Origin: Sulfidibacter corallicola
GTDB taxonomy: Bacteria; Acidobacteriota; Holophagae; Acanthopleuribacterales; Acanthopleuribacteraceae
Direction of reading: 5' to 3'
Assembly (NCBI RefSeq): GCF_017498545.1
Contig: NZ_CP071793.1
Location: 7,496,256-7,560,255, forward strand
DNA: 64,000 nt
Shown here: one piece after another, positions 51,424 through 61,112 of the stretch
Layout of the letters: every line of letters begins with the position of its first letter
Numbering within the stretch: position 1 is the first letter of the stretch
Made by a program: the position numbers and the translations under genes
Notes under the pieces: model-generated
The model's database searches: none
The model's input: the letters and a program-made list of their open reading frames with translations, nothing else
What the model was told of the DNA's origin: nothing

Positions 51424-53109
51424 GTGTATCGTTCAAAACTGTTGTCGGCACTTTGGGGCCTGTCGCTCCTGATGCCCTTGCAAGCGTCCGAATACAACCG
51501 GTTTCAGAGCAGCGCCGACTTTCGGCCCGTGTTCTCGCCGGACGGTTCCTGGATCTACTTTTATTCCTATCGCCACGGCACGCCGGAGATCTACCGCATA
51601 TCGCCCAGCGGCGGAAACGAAACGCGGGTGACGCGCGACGCCCACTTTTACGCCGGGGTGGAGATGTCGCCGTCCGGAACCCTGGGCGCGACCCTGTTCG
51701 ATATGCCGGGCTGGCGTGCGAAGCCGGTCGCCTTGTCTGACGAGAAGGGCGGTGTCCAGCCGTTTGTCGGCCCCGACGAGCAATTCTTTCTGGGACGCTG
51801 GTCTCCCGACGGGCGCTGGGTGGCGCTGACCCAAAAGGCGAAGGGCGGCAACCTCTTTGTGGTGGACACCCGGTCCAACCAACGCCAGACGCTGGTGACC
51901 AGTCCCGAAACCGAATTCTTCTGTGCCTGGTCGCCCGACGGCGCCTGGTTCCTGTTCAGTCGCCAAACGGAGAAGGGCAGCGCCCTGTTCAAGGCGGAAC
52001 GGTCGAGCGGCCGGGAAATGCGACTCACCTCCGGTGAACACCGCGACGGCAGTGCCGACTGGTCTCCGGATGGACGATGGATTGTCTTTCAATCGAATCG
52101 GAACGGCCAGGAAGGGATTTTCAAGATGTCGGCCGAGGGAGGGCCCGCCACACCGATCACCCGCGTGGGCGGCAACAGCTCGCCGCGCTGGTCGCCCGAC
52201 GGTCGTTCGATCGCTTTCGATTCGACCCGGTTCGGCGGGTCCGAGATCATGATCATGAGTGCCGACGGTAGCGATGTGCGCCGCCTGACCCACGGATCGA
52301 CGAGATTGACCGCCCCCCACGCATCGGGAGGCAAGCTGGTGCACGTGGGCAGGCAGCGGGGGAACTCGGATATCTGGCTGCGGGAGTTGAAGACCGGCCG
52401 CGCGCACGCGCTGACCGAGGGTGGGGAAGAGGATCTCTTTCCGAGTCTCAGCGCCGAGGGAACCCGAGTGGCCTGGGTTCGCGTGCACGAGGGCAATCCG
52501 GACATCATGATCCGGACCATGCCGGACGGGCGAGCCGAAAACCTCACGCCCTGGCCCAGCCAGGAGGTGGCGCCGGCCTTTTCGCCGGACGGCCGGAACA
52601 TTGCCTTCGCCTCCGATCGCGATGGTTCGCTTTCCCTGTACACCATGGACCTGAAGCGTCGTGAGGTGCGGCGCTTGACGGACGGCACCACGACGGTCAA
52701 TTCGCCGGCCTGGTCCCCGGACGGCGAGCGGCTGGCCTTCGAGGGTACCCGCGACGGCCAAACCAACCTGTACCTGATCGACCTGAAGGACGGGAGCTCG
52801 ACCGCCCTGACCGAAGGGGCCGAGGGGGCCTTCGAGCCGTGCTGGTCGCCGGACGGCAAAACCGTGGCCTTCTGCAGCAAAAAGGACGGGAACTACGGCT
52901 TGTACACCCTGCTCCTGGATACCCGCGAAGTCCGGCGCGTGACCGACCATCCCGCGCACGAGTCACATCCCGCCTGGAGTGCCGACGGCGCCTTTCTCTA
53001 CTTCGAATCCAACCGGGGTTTGAACTACCATATCTGGCGGGTACACCTCGAAACCGGCAAAACCGAACGCGTCACCGAGCTCCAAACGGGTGGGCGCCAT
53101 GGCTTCTGA
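51424..53109 (+). CDS. Exported TolB-like beta-propeller protein (1)
   Basis: A 561-residue exported protein starting at GTG behind GGGAGG, with a signal peptide ending 'LSLLMPLQA'. At least ten PD40/TolB-type repeats occur with the motif 'WSPDGRxIxFxS', for example 'SPRWSPDGRSIAFDSTRFGG' and 'APAFSPDGRNIAFASDRDGS'. This would make two propellers or one large one. There is no peptidase domain as in DPP-type enzymes, so it is probably a periplasmic binding or scaffold protein. The next gene is a shorter paralogue thirteen bases downstream. Confidence 0.88.
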   Translation: MYRSKLLSALWGLSLLMPLQASEYNRFQSSADFRPVFSPDGSWIYFYSYRHGTPEIYRISPSGGNETRVTRDAHFYAGVEMSPSGTLGATLFDMPGWRAKPVALSDEKGGVQPFVGPDEQFFLGRWSPDGRWVALTQKAKGGNLFVVDTRSNQRQTLVTSPETEFFCAWSPDGAWFLFSRQTEKGSALFKAERSSGREMRLTSGEHRDGSADWSPDGRWIVFQSNRNGQEGIFKMSAEGGPATPITRVGGNSSPRWSPDGRSIAFDSTRFGGSEIMIMSADGSDVRRLTHGSTRLTAPHASGGKLVHVGRQRGNSDIWLRELKTGRAHALTEGGEEDLFPSLSAEGTRVAWVRVHEGNPDIMIRTMPDGRAENLTPWPSQEVAPAFSPDGRNIAFASDRDGSLSLYTMDLKRREVRRLTDGTTTVNSPAWSPDGERLAFEGTRDGQTNLYLIDLKDGSSTALTEGAEGAFEPCWSPDGKTVAFCSKKDGNYGLYTLLLDTREVRRVTDHPAHESHPAWSADGAFLYFESNRGLNYHIWRVHLETGKTERVTELQTGGRHGF

Positions 53110-53122
53110 ACGAGGAGGCACC

Positions 53123-53998
53123 ATGAGACCGGTGATGGCCTTCGTGCTTCTGGGGGTGAGCGCCTCCCTTGCTTGGGCGGTTCCCCCTCTCCAGAGTTCC
53201 GAACCGCACATTGTTTTCCAATCGCGTCGCGACGGTTTTCGAGACCTCTACGCGATCGGGGTCGATGGTCGCGACATACGTCGCCTGACGCGGCACCGGG
53301 CCCATGACGGACATCCCAAGTATTCGGCCGACGGGCGGAAGTTGGTGTTCAATTCGGAACGTCGAGGTCCCTGGTCGATCTTCACGATGAACGCCGACGG
53401 GAGCGGCGTGCGCATCCTGCTGCGTGCCCGCCAATGGGATGCCTATCCCTGTTGGTCGCCCGACGGCAAGCATATCTACTTTGCGGGTAAGCGCTCGCGC
53501 AACGTGGAGATCTACCGCATGGATGCCGGGGGCGGCAGCCTGCGCAACCTGACCGAGCACGAGGCGGACGAGACCCATCCCGCGATCTCTCCCGACGGCA
53601 CCAAGCTGGCCTTCAGTTCCAATCGCGACGGCCCGCTGTGGGTGTTCCTCAAAGATTTGGCGACGGGGTCCGAGGTCAAGCTGGTGGAAGGATCCCTGCC
53701 GAGCTGGTCGCCCGACGGGCGTCGCCTGGCTTTCACCTCCAGCCGCGACGGGGACAGGGAAATCTTCACGGTGGGCCGGGACGGGACGGGTTTGGCCCAG
53801 GAAACCCGGAACCGGGTGGCCGACGATTGGGCGAGCTGGTCGCCGGACGGCCGGTTTCTGGCGTTCGCATCCGAACGCGACGGGAACTGGGAGATCTACA
53901 TCCGCGATTTGGGGTCGGGCACGGATCGGCGGCTGACGAACCATCCCTCGATGGACATCACGCCGAGTTGGCGACCTTACGCGGACGGCTCACGGTGA
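53123..53998 (+). CDS. Exported TolB-like beta-propeller protein (2)
   Basis: A 291-residue paralogue of the preceding protein, with ATG behind GAGGAGG and a signal peptide ending 'SASLAWA'. Six PD40 repeats ('PCWSPDGKHIYFAGKRSRN', 'PAISPDGTKLAFSSNRDGP', 'ASWSPDGRFLAFASERDGN') make a single propeller. The genes are thirteen bases apart and surely co-transcribed. The pair may have come from a duplication. Confidence 0.88.
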   Translation: MRPVMAFVLLGVSASLAWAVPPLQSSEPHIVFQSRRDGFRDLYAIGVDGRDIRRLTRHRAHDGHPKYSADGRKLVFNSERRGPWSIFTMNADGSGVRILLRARQWDAYPCWSPDGKHIYFAGKRSRNVEIYRMDAGGGSLRNLTEHEADETHPAISPDGTKLAFSSNRDGPLWVFLKDLATGSEVKLVEGSLPSWSPDGRRLAFTSSRDGDREIFTVGRDGTGLAQETRNRVADDWASWSPDGRFLAFASERDGNWEIYIRDLGSGTDRRLTNHPSMDITPSWRPYADGSR

Positions 53999-54032
53999 CG
54001 CCGGCGGTGTCACCGCGGTCGCGCGGGGACCC

Positions 54033-54515
54033 TCAGAGCGGCAGGCGGGTCTCCGACTTGATTTCGTTGAGCACCATGCTGGTGTAGATGCGGCCGACCC
54101 CCGGCGTCGGTGTCAGTTGACCGATGAAGCGGGAAAGGTGTTGGCGGTTGCGCACCAACACCTTGAGCAGGTAGTCGTATTCGCCGGTCACGTGATGGCA
54201 CTCCAGGATTTCCGGTAACTCGTTGAACCGGCTCAGAACGCCACGCACCTGGTCGGCCTGGTGATGCTGGAGACTCACGTGCACGAAGCACAGCATGTCG
54301 AAACCGGCCTTTTCGCGGTCGAGCAGCGTCACGAAACGGACGATCAAGCCCAGGTCCCGCAATCGCCGAATGCGTGCGTGAACCGCGGGCGGAGACAGGT
54401 GGACGCGGCGCGCCAGATCCGCGTTACTGATGCGGGCATCCTCCTGTAGGTACTCCAGGATCTTGCGGTCGATTTCGTCGACCTCGACGGGCGGCGCCGG
54501 CTGAGCGTCGTTCAT
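54033..54515 (-). CDS. Lrp/AsnC family transcriptional regulator
   Basis: A 160-residue regulator. 'EIDRKILEYLQEDARISNAD' and 'LARRVHLSPPAVHARIRRLR' form the helix-turn-helix, and the RAM domain follows ('ILECHHVTGEYDYLLKVLVR'), ending 'GVGRIYTSMVLNEIKSETRL'. This is the leucine-responsive type that binds amino acids and forms octamers. It lies downstream of asd on the same strand, so it may respond to an amino acid of the aspartate family. Confidence 0.94.
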   Translation of the reverse strand: MNDAQPAPPVEVDEIDRKILEYLQEDARISNADLARRVHLSPPAVHARIRRLRDLGLIVRFVTLLDREKAGFDMLCFVHVSLQHHQADQVRGVLSRFNELPEILECHHVTGEYDYLLKVLVRNRQHLSRFIGQLTPTPGVGRIYTSMVLNEIKSETRLPL

Positions 54516-54620
54516 GATGTTCCCTTCTCTCGGGTCCCGCGGGAGTCCCGGCCTCGCTGTGGTTCGCGCGGTGACCGAGTTCCCGGTGCGCCAACCGACG
54601 TTTTCGTTGGGACTCGGTAC

Positions 54621-55670
54621 TTACAGATAGCCTTGGTGCAACAGCAGTTCCGCGTTGAGCAGGGCTGCGCCGGCCGCCCCGCGAACGGTGTTGTGCGACA
54701 GGATTACCATTTTCAGGTCGAAAATGGGACAGGGGCGGACCCGACCCACGGACACGCTCATGCCGTTGCCTTCCCACAAATCCAGCTTGGGTTGCGGCCG
54801 GTCGTCCTCGCTACGAACCACGACGGGCCGTTCGGGTGCACTGTGCAGGCCCATGCGCTGGGGTTCCCCGCGGAATTCGCCGAGAACGCGACAGATCTCT
54901 TCGATGGGTGCCGGCCGGGACAAATTGATGTTGAGCGCTTCGGTGTGGCCGTCGATGACGTCGACGCGGTGGCACTGGGCCGAAATCGCCATGTCGTGAT
55001 GGCGAATGCCGTCTTCCTCGAACAGGCCCAGAATCTTCTGGGGCTCGCTCTCGATCTTGTCCTCCTCGCCGCGAATGAGGGGGAGCACGTTGTCACCGAT
55101 GATTTCGGGGGCCGGGCCGGGGTAGCCCGCGCCGGATTTGGCCTGCAGGGTCACGACGTTGACTTGGCGCAGGCCGAACGCATCGTCGAGGGCTTTCAGG
55201 GGAAGGGCCAGGCCGAGGGTCGAGCAGTTGGGGTTGGTGACGATGTAGCCTTTCCAACCGCGACGGCGACGTTGAACCTCGATCAGCTTGGTGTGATCGG
55301 GATTGATTTCGGGAATGAGCAGCGGGATGTCTTCACCCATGCGGTAGGCGCTCGCGTTGGAAACCACCGGGATGCCGGCTGCGGCGAATGCCGGTTCCAC
55401 TTCCTTGGCGCGGTCGCTGGGCAACGCCGAAAAGGCGATGTCGGCTTCGAAGTCGGGTTCGCATTTGCGCAGGACCAAATCGTCGACGTAGTGGGGCTGC
55501 TTGCCGGGCACCTGCCAGTTGACGGCATCGCCGTAGCGTTTGCCGGCGTTGCGATCGGAGGCGCAGAGGTGGGTGATCTCGAACTGAGGATGGCCTTCCA
55601 GCAATTGTACGAATCGTTGGCCGACGGCTCCGGTTGCGCCCAAAATGGCGGCTTTTTTCTTGGCGGTCAT
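54621..55670 (-). CDS. asd: Aspartate-semialdehyde dehydrogenase
   Basis: A 349-residue enzyme. The ATG at 55670 has GGAGG six bases upstream. 'AAILGATGAVGQRFVQLL' binds NADPH, 'VTNPNCSTLGLALPL' contains catalytic Cys149, and 'QCHRVDVIDGHTEALNI' contains the catalytic His region. It is the archaeal/fungal-like subgroup rather than the E. coli type. It reduces aspartyl phosphate to aspartate semialdehyde for lysine, threonine and methionine synthesis. The Lrp-type regulator follows. Confidence 0.95.
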   Translation of the reverse strand: MTAKKKAAILGATGAVGQRFVQLLEGHPQFEITHLCASDRNAGKRYGDAVNWQVPGKQPHYVDDLVLRKCEPDFEADIAFSALPSDRAKEVEPAFAAAGIPVVSNASAYRMGEDIPLLIPEINPDHTKLIEVQRRRRGWKGYIVTNPNCSTLGLALPLKALDDAFGLRQVNVVTLQAKSGAGYPGPAPEIIGDNVLPLIRGEEDKIESEPQKILGLFEEDGIRHHDMAISAQCHRVDVIDGHTEALNINLSRPAPIEEICRVLGEFRGEPQRMGLHSAPERPVVVRSEDDRPQPKLDLWEGNGMSVSVGRVRPCPIFDLKMVILSHNTVRGAAGAALLNAELLLHQGYL

Positions 55671-55810
55671 CAATACCCTCCAGCTCCGAATTTAAATTCG
55701 GCATTATAAAGGAACGGATGGGAATTGGAAGCCCTTTTGGGAGGAGGGATGTTTTTCTGGGATAGGGGTGGAAATGAACGATTTTTCACCGCTTGGGGGA
55801 AAATGGTCAC

Positions 55811-56446
55811 TCAGTTCGCGAGCAACTTCGTCAGGGCCGCTTCCAACGCCTCCATCGGCAAACCGATGACGTTGGTCTCGCTACCGATCAGGCTCGACAC
55901 GATCCATTCCGAATCCTGGTAGCCGTAAGCGCCCGCCTTGTCCAACGGGTTGACCAGTTCGAATACCTTTTGGATCTCGGCGGTTTCCATCTTGCGCAGC
56001 ATGACCCGCGTCGCGTCCACCAATTGCGCTTCGCGGTCGCAGTTGAAATGGTACAGGTACACGCCCGTGTAGACGCGGTGGTAACGCCCGCCCAAGGTGC
56101 TGAGGAAGTGGTGGGCTTCGTCCAGGTCGCGGGGCTTGGGATAGACCTTGCCCTTCATGGCGACCAGGGTGTCGGCCGCCACCAGGACCGTCGGGGTCTC
56201 GGCTCCGGCGAATCCCGAGCGGATTCGGGCGACCACGTCGCGCCCCTTGATGGCGGCGTTCTCCATGACCACTTCCTCGACGGTGTGGAATTCGGCCTCT
56301 TTCTCCTCCGCTTGGCTGGGGATGGTTTCGAAGGTGTAACCGGCCTGTTGCAAGAGGTTGGCGCGGCGTGGCGACTGGGACGCGAGGATGAGACGAAGGC
56401 TTTCCCGATCGAAGGGCTTGGAGGCCGGTGAAGATGGTGACGTCAT
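55811..56446 (-). CDS. maf: Maf-family nucleoside triphosphate pyrophosphatase
   Basis: A 211-residue enzyme with ATG behind GGGAG. 'LILASQSPRRANLLQQAGYT' is the Maf signature, 'VLVAADTLVAMKGKVYPKP' the second motif and 'KAGAYGYQDSEWIVSSLIGS' the third. It hydrolyses dTTP, UTP or modified nucleotides to the monophosphate, cleaning the nucleotide pool. The usual QG in the third motif is YG-Y-QD here. It is last in the cdaA-glmM-pdxJ run. Confidence 0.93.
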   Translation of the reverse strand: MTSPSSPASKPFDRESLRLILASQSPRRANLLQQAGYTFETIPSQAEEKEAEFHTVEEVVMENAAIKGRDVVARIRSGFAGAETPTVLVAADTLVAMKGKVYPKPRDLDEAHHFLSTLGGRYHRVYTGVYLYHFNCDREAQLVDATRVMLRKMETAEIQKVFELVNPLDKAGAYGYQDSEWIVSSLIGSETNVIGLPMEALEAALTKLLAN

Positions 56447-56562
56447 ACGAACTCCCGAGTGATTGCAACGTGATTGAAAGGACATGGCTCTCGAGGAACC
56501 AGGGAACCGCGAGGTCGGCTTTTTGCGTCGCGGAGAGCGCGGACCACCCGCGACATCCCGGA

Positions 56563-57306
56563 TCAGGCCTCCGGTGCCTGGCGCGCCAGGTGGTCGCGGA
56601 ACCAGGCGACGGCGGGCCCGACGCCGACCTGAAGTGCGTGGGCGACCAGGGGATGGCCCACGTGGATGCCCGAAACGCCCTGGACGCGCAGGAGGTAGGG
56701 GATCCACGGCGCTTGGATGCCGTTGATCAGGTGCGCTTCCATGCCGTATTTGCGGCACAGCCGGACGCCGTCGCGCAGGGTCTCGAACTTCTTCTGGAAG
56801 ACCACGGATTGAGGGTCCACCATCAGGTCACGGACGTTCAACGCCAAACCGTGAACCTTCAGCTTGGCGGCCGCCTTGATCTGATCCAGGTGCGGCTCCA
56901 CCAACAGAAAGACCTTGGTCTGGTTCATATCGATGTTGCGCAGGATGCCGTTCAATTCGCGCGAGAGCAGGGCCACGTCGAGCCCCGTCTCGGTGGCTTT
57001 CTCTTCGCGACGTTCCGGTGCCAGGATCGCGTTGTGCGGGCGCACGCCGTTGACCAGGTGAATGATGTCCTGGTGTGGCGAGACCTGGAGGTAGAACTGG
57101 GTCTTGACCAGGCGGTTGAGCAGCTCCACGTCCTCTTCGACGATGTGGCGCCGGTCGATGCGGAGGTGGGCACGAATCCCTTCCGCTCCGGCGAACTCGG
57201 CCTGTAGCGCGAAATGGATCGGATCGGGGTCGCGTCCGTTGCGGGAGGCCCGCAGCAGGGCCACCTGATCGACAGAGACAATCAGTTTACAGGGGCCTGC
57301 GTTCAT
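56563..57306 (-). CDS. pdxJ: Pyridoxine 5'-phosphate synthase
   Basis: A 247-residue TIM barrel. Its ATG overlaps the glmM stop (ATGA) and has GAGGAG upstream. 'LIVSVDQVALLRASRNGRDP', 'GIRAHLRIDRRHIVEED' and 'GVSGIHVGHPLVAHAL' are PdxJ motifs. It condenses deoxyxylulose phosphate and aminoacetone phosphate to pyridoxine phosphate in vitamin B6 synthesis. The first motif has Gln in place of the more common Asn/His-rich version ('NIDHVATLR'), a change worth noting near the substrate site. Confidence 0.93.
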   Translation of the reverse strand: MNAGPCKLIVSVDQVALLRASRNGRDPDPIHFALQAEFAGAEGIRAHLRIDRRHIVEEDVELLNRLVKTQFYLQVSPHQDIIHLVNGVRPHNAILAPERREEKATETGLDVALLSRELNGILRNIDMNQTKVFLLVEPHLDQIKAAAKLKVHGLALNVRDLMVDPQSVVFQKKFETLRDGVRLCRKYGMEAHLINGIQAPWIPYLLRVQGVSGIHVGHPLVAHALQVGVGPAVAWFRDHLARQAPEA

Positions 57307-58604
57307 GCCAGCTCCTCGGCGATGGCGGATTCGAGTTGGGCGAGGCCCGCCTTGAACGGGGCCAGGTCCGGTGCTTCCAGGAAGACCCGCAATTTCGGCT
57401 CCGTACCCGAATAGCGCACGATCAGGCGACCCTGATCGGCCAACGCCGCGTCCAGCCGTTCCATGGCGGACCAGGTCTTGGGCTGGGTGAGCAGTTTCGG
57501 TTTATGGCGCACGGGATAGGCATTTTCGAATACCGGGTACATGGGCACTTCGGCGCGTGCTCTCGCCAGGAGGTCGGGTGTGCGGGTCAGGGCGCGCAAC
57601 AGGCGCAAGGCGCCCAGCACGCCGTCGCCGGCGGGGAACAGATCGCATTGGAGCAGGTGACCGCTGGGTTCGCCGCCCAGCAGCAGATCGTCTTCGATCA
57701 GTTTCGCCAGCACGTTCTGGTCGCCGACGGGCGTGCGTTTCAGCGCGACGCCCTGGGATGCCCAACTCTGCTCCAACCCCTTGCCGCACATGATGGTGCC
57801 GACCACCGTGTCGATGTCGGCGCCCTCGGCCACCATGACCTTGCGAAGCGCGTACAGCACCAGATCGCCGTGGAGCGGCCCGTCGCGATCGACCACGATC
57901 AGGCGATCGCCGTCACCGTCCAGCGCGAAGCCGGCGAGATAGCCTGAAGCGACCACCGTGCGGTGCAGGGTTTCCGGGTGTAGCGCGCCGATGCCGGCGT
58001 TGATGTTGTCGCCGTCGGGGGTGGCACCGAGGATCTGCGCCTTGATGCCCAGCGCCTTGAGCAGCGGGGGGACCAGCTCCGAACCGGCGCCGTTGGCCAA
58101 ATCGAACGCAACCGGGGTTTGGCTGAAATCGGTGTCGCCGAAGGTTTCTTCCAAGAAGGAGCGGTAATGGGTCGGTTGAGTGCGCACCAGGTCCGCCGAT
58201 CCTTCGCATTGGCGGGGGTCCAGCGCCAACACGGCATCGCTCCAGGCCTTGGCCTGGTCGTAGCGAATCTTGAGACCTTCGCCGTCGAAGAATTTGAGTC
58301 CGTTGTCGTGGGCCGGGTTGTGGGAGGCCGTAATCATGATACCCAATTGCGCGCCGCGGGCCCGGGTCTCGAAGGCGACCGCGGGGGTGGGTACCAGGCC
58401 CAGGTCCCATACGCGAAGGCCGTCCATGGCGCTGGTGATCCAATCGCGGATGGTGGCGCAGGAACGGCGCGAGTCATGTCCCAGCACCACTTCGGCTCCG
58501 TCCGGCAGCCACGCTTTCAACACCTGGCTCAGTTTCTCGATGATTTCACGCGTGAGCGGGTAGCTGTCCATGCGCGCACGCAGACCGTCTGTTCCGAATA
58601 TCAT
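57303..58604 (-). CDS. glmM: Phosphoglucosamine mutase
   Basis: A 433-residue enzyme. The start at 58604 gives the family N-terminus 'MIFGTDGLRARMD' with AAAGGAG just ahead. A start eight codons earlier (58628) is possible but lacks a ribosome site. 'GIMITASHNPAHDNGLKFF' holds the phosphoserine Ser94, 'FALDGDGDRLIVV' the magnesium site and 'VRYSGTEPKLRVFLEA' the phosphate-binding loop. It converts glucosamine-6-phosphate to glucosamine-1-phosphate for peptidoglycan and LPS. It follows cdaA and cdaR, the conserved c-di-AMP arrangement. Confidence 0.95.
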   Translation of the reverse strand: MIFGTDGLRARMDSYPLTREIIEKLSQVLKAWLPDGAEVVLGHDSRRSCATIRDWITSAMDGLRVWDLGLVPTPAVAFETRARGAQLGIMITASHNPAHDNGLKFFDGEGLKIRYDQAKAWSDAVLALDPRQCEGSADLVRTQPTHYRSFLEETFGDTDFSQTPVAFDLANGAGSELVPPLLKALGIKAQILGATPDGDNINAGIGALHPETLHRTVVASGYLAGFALDGDGDRLIVVDRDGPLHGDLVLYALRKVMVAEGADIDTVVGTIMCGKGLEQSWASQGVALKRTPVGDQNVLAKLIEDDLLLGGEPSGHLLQCDLFPAGDGVLGALRLLRALTRTPDLLARARAEVPMYPVFENAYPVRHKPKLLTQPKTWSAMERLDAALADQGRLIVRYSGTEPKLRVFLEAPDLAPFKAGLAQLESAIAEELA

Positions 58605-58662
58605 GGGCTCCTTTTCCTCCGTATTCATGCATTCATAACGCGAGCATACCGCAGGGCGAGAG

Positions 58663-59787
58663 TCATTCTCCTTTTTCTTTGGGCGCGCTCTCGTCCGGTT
58701 TGACTTCCTGGGGCGCTTTGTTGATCGCCACCTCTTCCGGCGTCCAGGTCAAGCGAAGTCGCGACACGCGATTCAGCCAATCCGGCGTGTCCGCCTTGAT
58801 CTCGTCCGGAAGATTCCAACGGTGGGTGATCTGCAGCATCGTGCGGTCGGGCTCCGCCGGGGGCGACGATGCCTCGCCCTCGGTCGGTATCGCTTCGTCC
58901 ACGGCCTCGTCGACGTCGTCGTCGGCGTCGTTCCCGTTCAGAAACGGGGGAATGGTCACTTCCGGAATGACCCATGCCGGATTGAACCAATGGAGCGCGC
59001 TCACCGGTCCCGTGATTTGGAGTTTGACCGTATCCGGCTCGGCGCGATAGCCCTCGCCGCCGATGACCTGGATCGGATAGTCCTCCTCGGGTTTGCTCTC
59101 TTCGGTGCGTTCCTTGATCACCACGCGATAATTGTAGTTGCTCAAATCCTGGGTGATGGTGTCCTTGGGAAGCACGTCCAACTGGATCTGGCCACGCAGC
59201 GTGCGGATGGCGCCGGTGACATCGATCGGTTTGATGGTGAGAAAAGCCAGGCGTTCCAACTGTTTGGGCGGACCTTCCAAGGTGATGGTCGAAGGGTTCA
59301 GCTCGATGTCTTCGATGAAGAAGTCGGGATGTACCTTCCCGGTCACATTCTCGATCAGGCTCAGTTCCTTCTGCATGATCTCGGTGAAGGTCACTTCCAC
59401 GAAGTTGGGAATGATGCTGTCGACCTTCAGCGAGTCGAACCGTTTCGGGATTTTCACCGATTCGGGCGAGAGGGCGATGATTTGTTTCCCCTCCGCCGCG
59501 CGCCCGGCCAGGTTCAACTCCACCAGCAGGTCCTTGGGGCTGATCTTGTCCAACTCCTGCTGCTGGCCGCGCAGCGTGATGTTGAGCTGGTAGTTGTCGA
59601 CGCGGGTGCGCATGTTGTCCGGCGAATTGGACGTGTTGAGCAGCACCTGGGAAAAGACCTGCGTCGTCTCCAATGCGGCTTCGTCCATACGGCCGGACAT
59701 GCTGACCCACATGACCAGCGCCAGCAGCAGGGCCATCAATTTCTGAATGTTCTTCGAGTAGTTGGAAGAGTTCCGGGCGGTCGTCAT
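58663..59787 (-). CDS. cdaR: YbbR-domain protein, CdaR-like
   Basis: A 374-residue protein with one N-terminal membrane helix ('QKLMALLLALVMWVSMSG') and an extracytoplasmic chain of YbbR beta domains ('DNYQLNITLRGQQQELDKIS', 'STITLEGPPKQLERLAFLTI', 'DTVKLQITGPVSALHWF'). About three repeats are visible. An acidic loop (DADDDVDEAVDEA) near 290 and a charged tail are extra. In Firmicutes CdaR modulates the CdaA cyclase, and the position between cdaA and glmM supports that role here. Confidence 0.9.
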   Translation of the reverse strand: MTTARNSSNYSKNIQKLMALLLALVMWVSMSGRMDEAALETTQVFSQVLLNTSNSPDNMRTRVDNYQLNITLRGQQQELDKISPKDLLVELNLAGRAAEGKQIIALSPESVKIPKRFDSLKVDSIIPNFVEVTFTEIMQKELSLIENVTGKVHPDFFIEDIELNPSTITLEGPPKQLERLAFLTIKPIDVTGAIRTLRGQIQLDVLPKDTITQDLSNYNYRVVIKERTEESKPEEDYPIQVIGGEGYRAEPDTVKLQITGPVSALHWFNPAWVIPEVTIPPFLNGNDADDDVDEAVDEAIPTEGEASSPPAEPDRTMLQITHRWNLPDEIKADTPDWLNRVSRLRLTWTPEEVAINKAPQEVKPDESAPKEKGE

Positions 59788-59975
59788 GGTGTGCCGGCTC
59801 GTTTCGATGCTTCAGGTAGGGTTCGGTGGTATCGATGGATGGCGCTCCGGTCGGCGGGACCGAAGATCCGCTGGCGAGTTCTCGTGGGTGACGTTGGTGG
59901 GGTTCGAAAAGGGTGGGGGTTGGCACTGCCGAACCGGGTCGCGCCGTGTGGGCGCCGAGCGGAAGCGGGCAGGGT

Positions 59976-61112
59976 TTATTTCAAGGTTTCGGTCCCCGGG
60001 GCCGGGGCTTGAGTGGCTACCGAATCGGCCGCCGGTTTCGATGGAGAAGACGCGGTATTCTGGCGTTGGCGTTTCTTGCGACCTCGACGACGGGAGCTGG
60101 ACGCCTTGGTCTCCGAATCGGAAGGCACCGACGACACCTCCGGGGCTTCGGGGGTCTCGTCCGCGGTATCGGAGGTCTCCGCAATCGCTTCTACCGGTTC
60201 GCGAGGGGGCTTGGCCTGGCCGGGCTTGCGAAAGCCGCGGCGACTCCAGCCTTTCTGCTTTTCTCCGTTCTTGTCTTTCGGCTCGCCTTCGCCGGACTTG
60301 GGCAGCTTGATCTTCGAGAGCGAGGCCAACAGTTCCGATTTCTCCTCGCTTTCCGGCATCATCAGGCTCTTGTACACCTGGTAGAGCTGGGAGAGCGAGT
60401 TCTCGCTGAGCCGGTGGATTTCACCGCCTTGCGCGAACGAAATGCGTCCCGTTTCCTCGCTGACGATCAAGGCCAGGCAATCGGCTTCTTCGGTGATGCC
60501 GATGCCGGCCCGGTGGCGGGTGCCGAAGGTGCGCGGCAGGGCCGGGTTGGAACTGAGCGGCAAGACGCAGCCGGCGCTGGCGAGCCGCGAGTTGGACACG
60601 ATCACCGCGCCGTCGTGCAGGCGACTCTTGGGTTCGAAGATGTCGAGTAGTAGCTCGAAGCTGGGAATCGCGTCCAGTTGGGTGCCGCTGTCCATGTAGT
60701 TCCGCAGACCCTCGGTGCCCTCGAACACGATGAGCGCGCCGGTGCGATTTTGCGAGAAGTGGTGGACCGCTTGAAAAATGCGGTCGAGATAGGTGGACTC
60801 GGTGCTGTTGACGCGCGACCAGGGGGTGCTGCCGATGGAGGCCAAAACCTTGCGCGCCTCGTCCTGGAACAACACGATGATGGCGATCGGAATGATGCTG
60901 AACAGGCTTCCGATGGTCTTGCTGACGACAACCAGTTGGAACTGCTGGGCGAGAATTTGGGCGATGAAGAGGGCGAGCAGACCGAAGGCCATCTGCAGGG
61001 CCCGACTGCCCCGGATGAACCGGAACAAATAATAGAGCACCAGCCAAATAATCAGGATGTCGAAAACATCCGATAGCCCTATGGATTTAATTTTAAAAAA
61101 TTCGAAAAGCAT
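59976..61112 (-). CDS. cdaA: Diadenylate cyclase CdaA
   Basis: A 378-residue membrane enzyme. Three helices occupy about 15-85, followed by a DAC domain with the catalytic motifs DGA (167-169, 'SRLHDGAVIVSNSRLA') and RHR (199-201, 'FGTRHRAGIGITEEADC'). It joins two ATP to make c-di-AMP. The family protein usually ends near residue 270. Here about 110 further residues are disordered, Pro/Ser/Glu-rich and strongly basic in places ('SSSRRRGRKKRQRQN'), an unusual extension. No clear ribosome site precedes the ATG. Confidence 0.93.
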   Translation of the reverse strand: MLFEFFKIKSIGLSDVFDILIIWLVLYYLFRFIRGSRALQMAFGLLALFIAQILAQQFQLVVVSKTIGSLFSIIPIAIIVLFQDEARKVLASIGSTPWSRVNSTESTYLDRIFQAVHHFSQNRTGALIVFEGTEGLRNYMDSGTQLDAIPSFELLLDIFEPKSRLHDGAVIVSNSRLASAGCVLPLSSNPALPRTFGTRHRAGIGITEEADCLALIVSEETGRISFAQGGEIHRLSENSLSQLYQVYKSLMMPESEEKSELLASLSKIKLPKSGEGEPKDKNGEKQKGWSRRGFRKPGQAKPPREPVEAIAETSDTADETPEAPEVSSVPSDSETKASSSRRRGRKKRQRQNTASSPSKPAADSVATQAPAPGTETLK

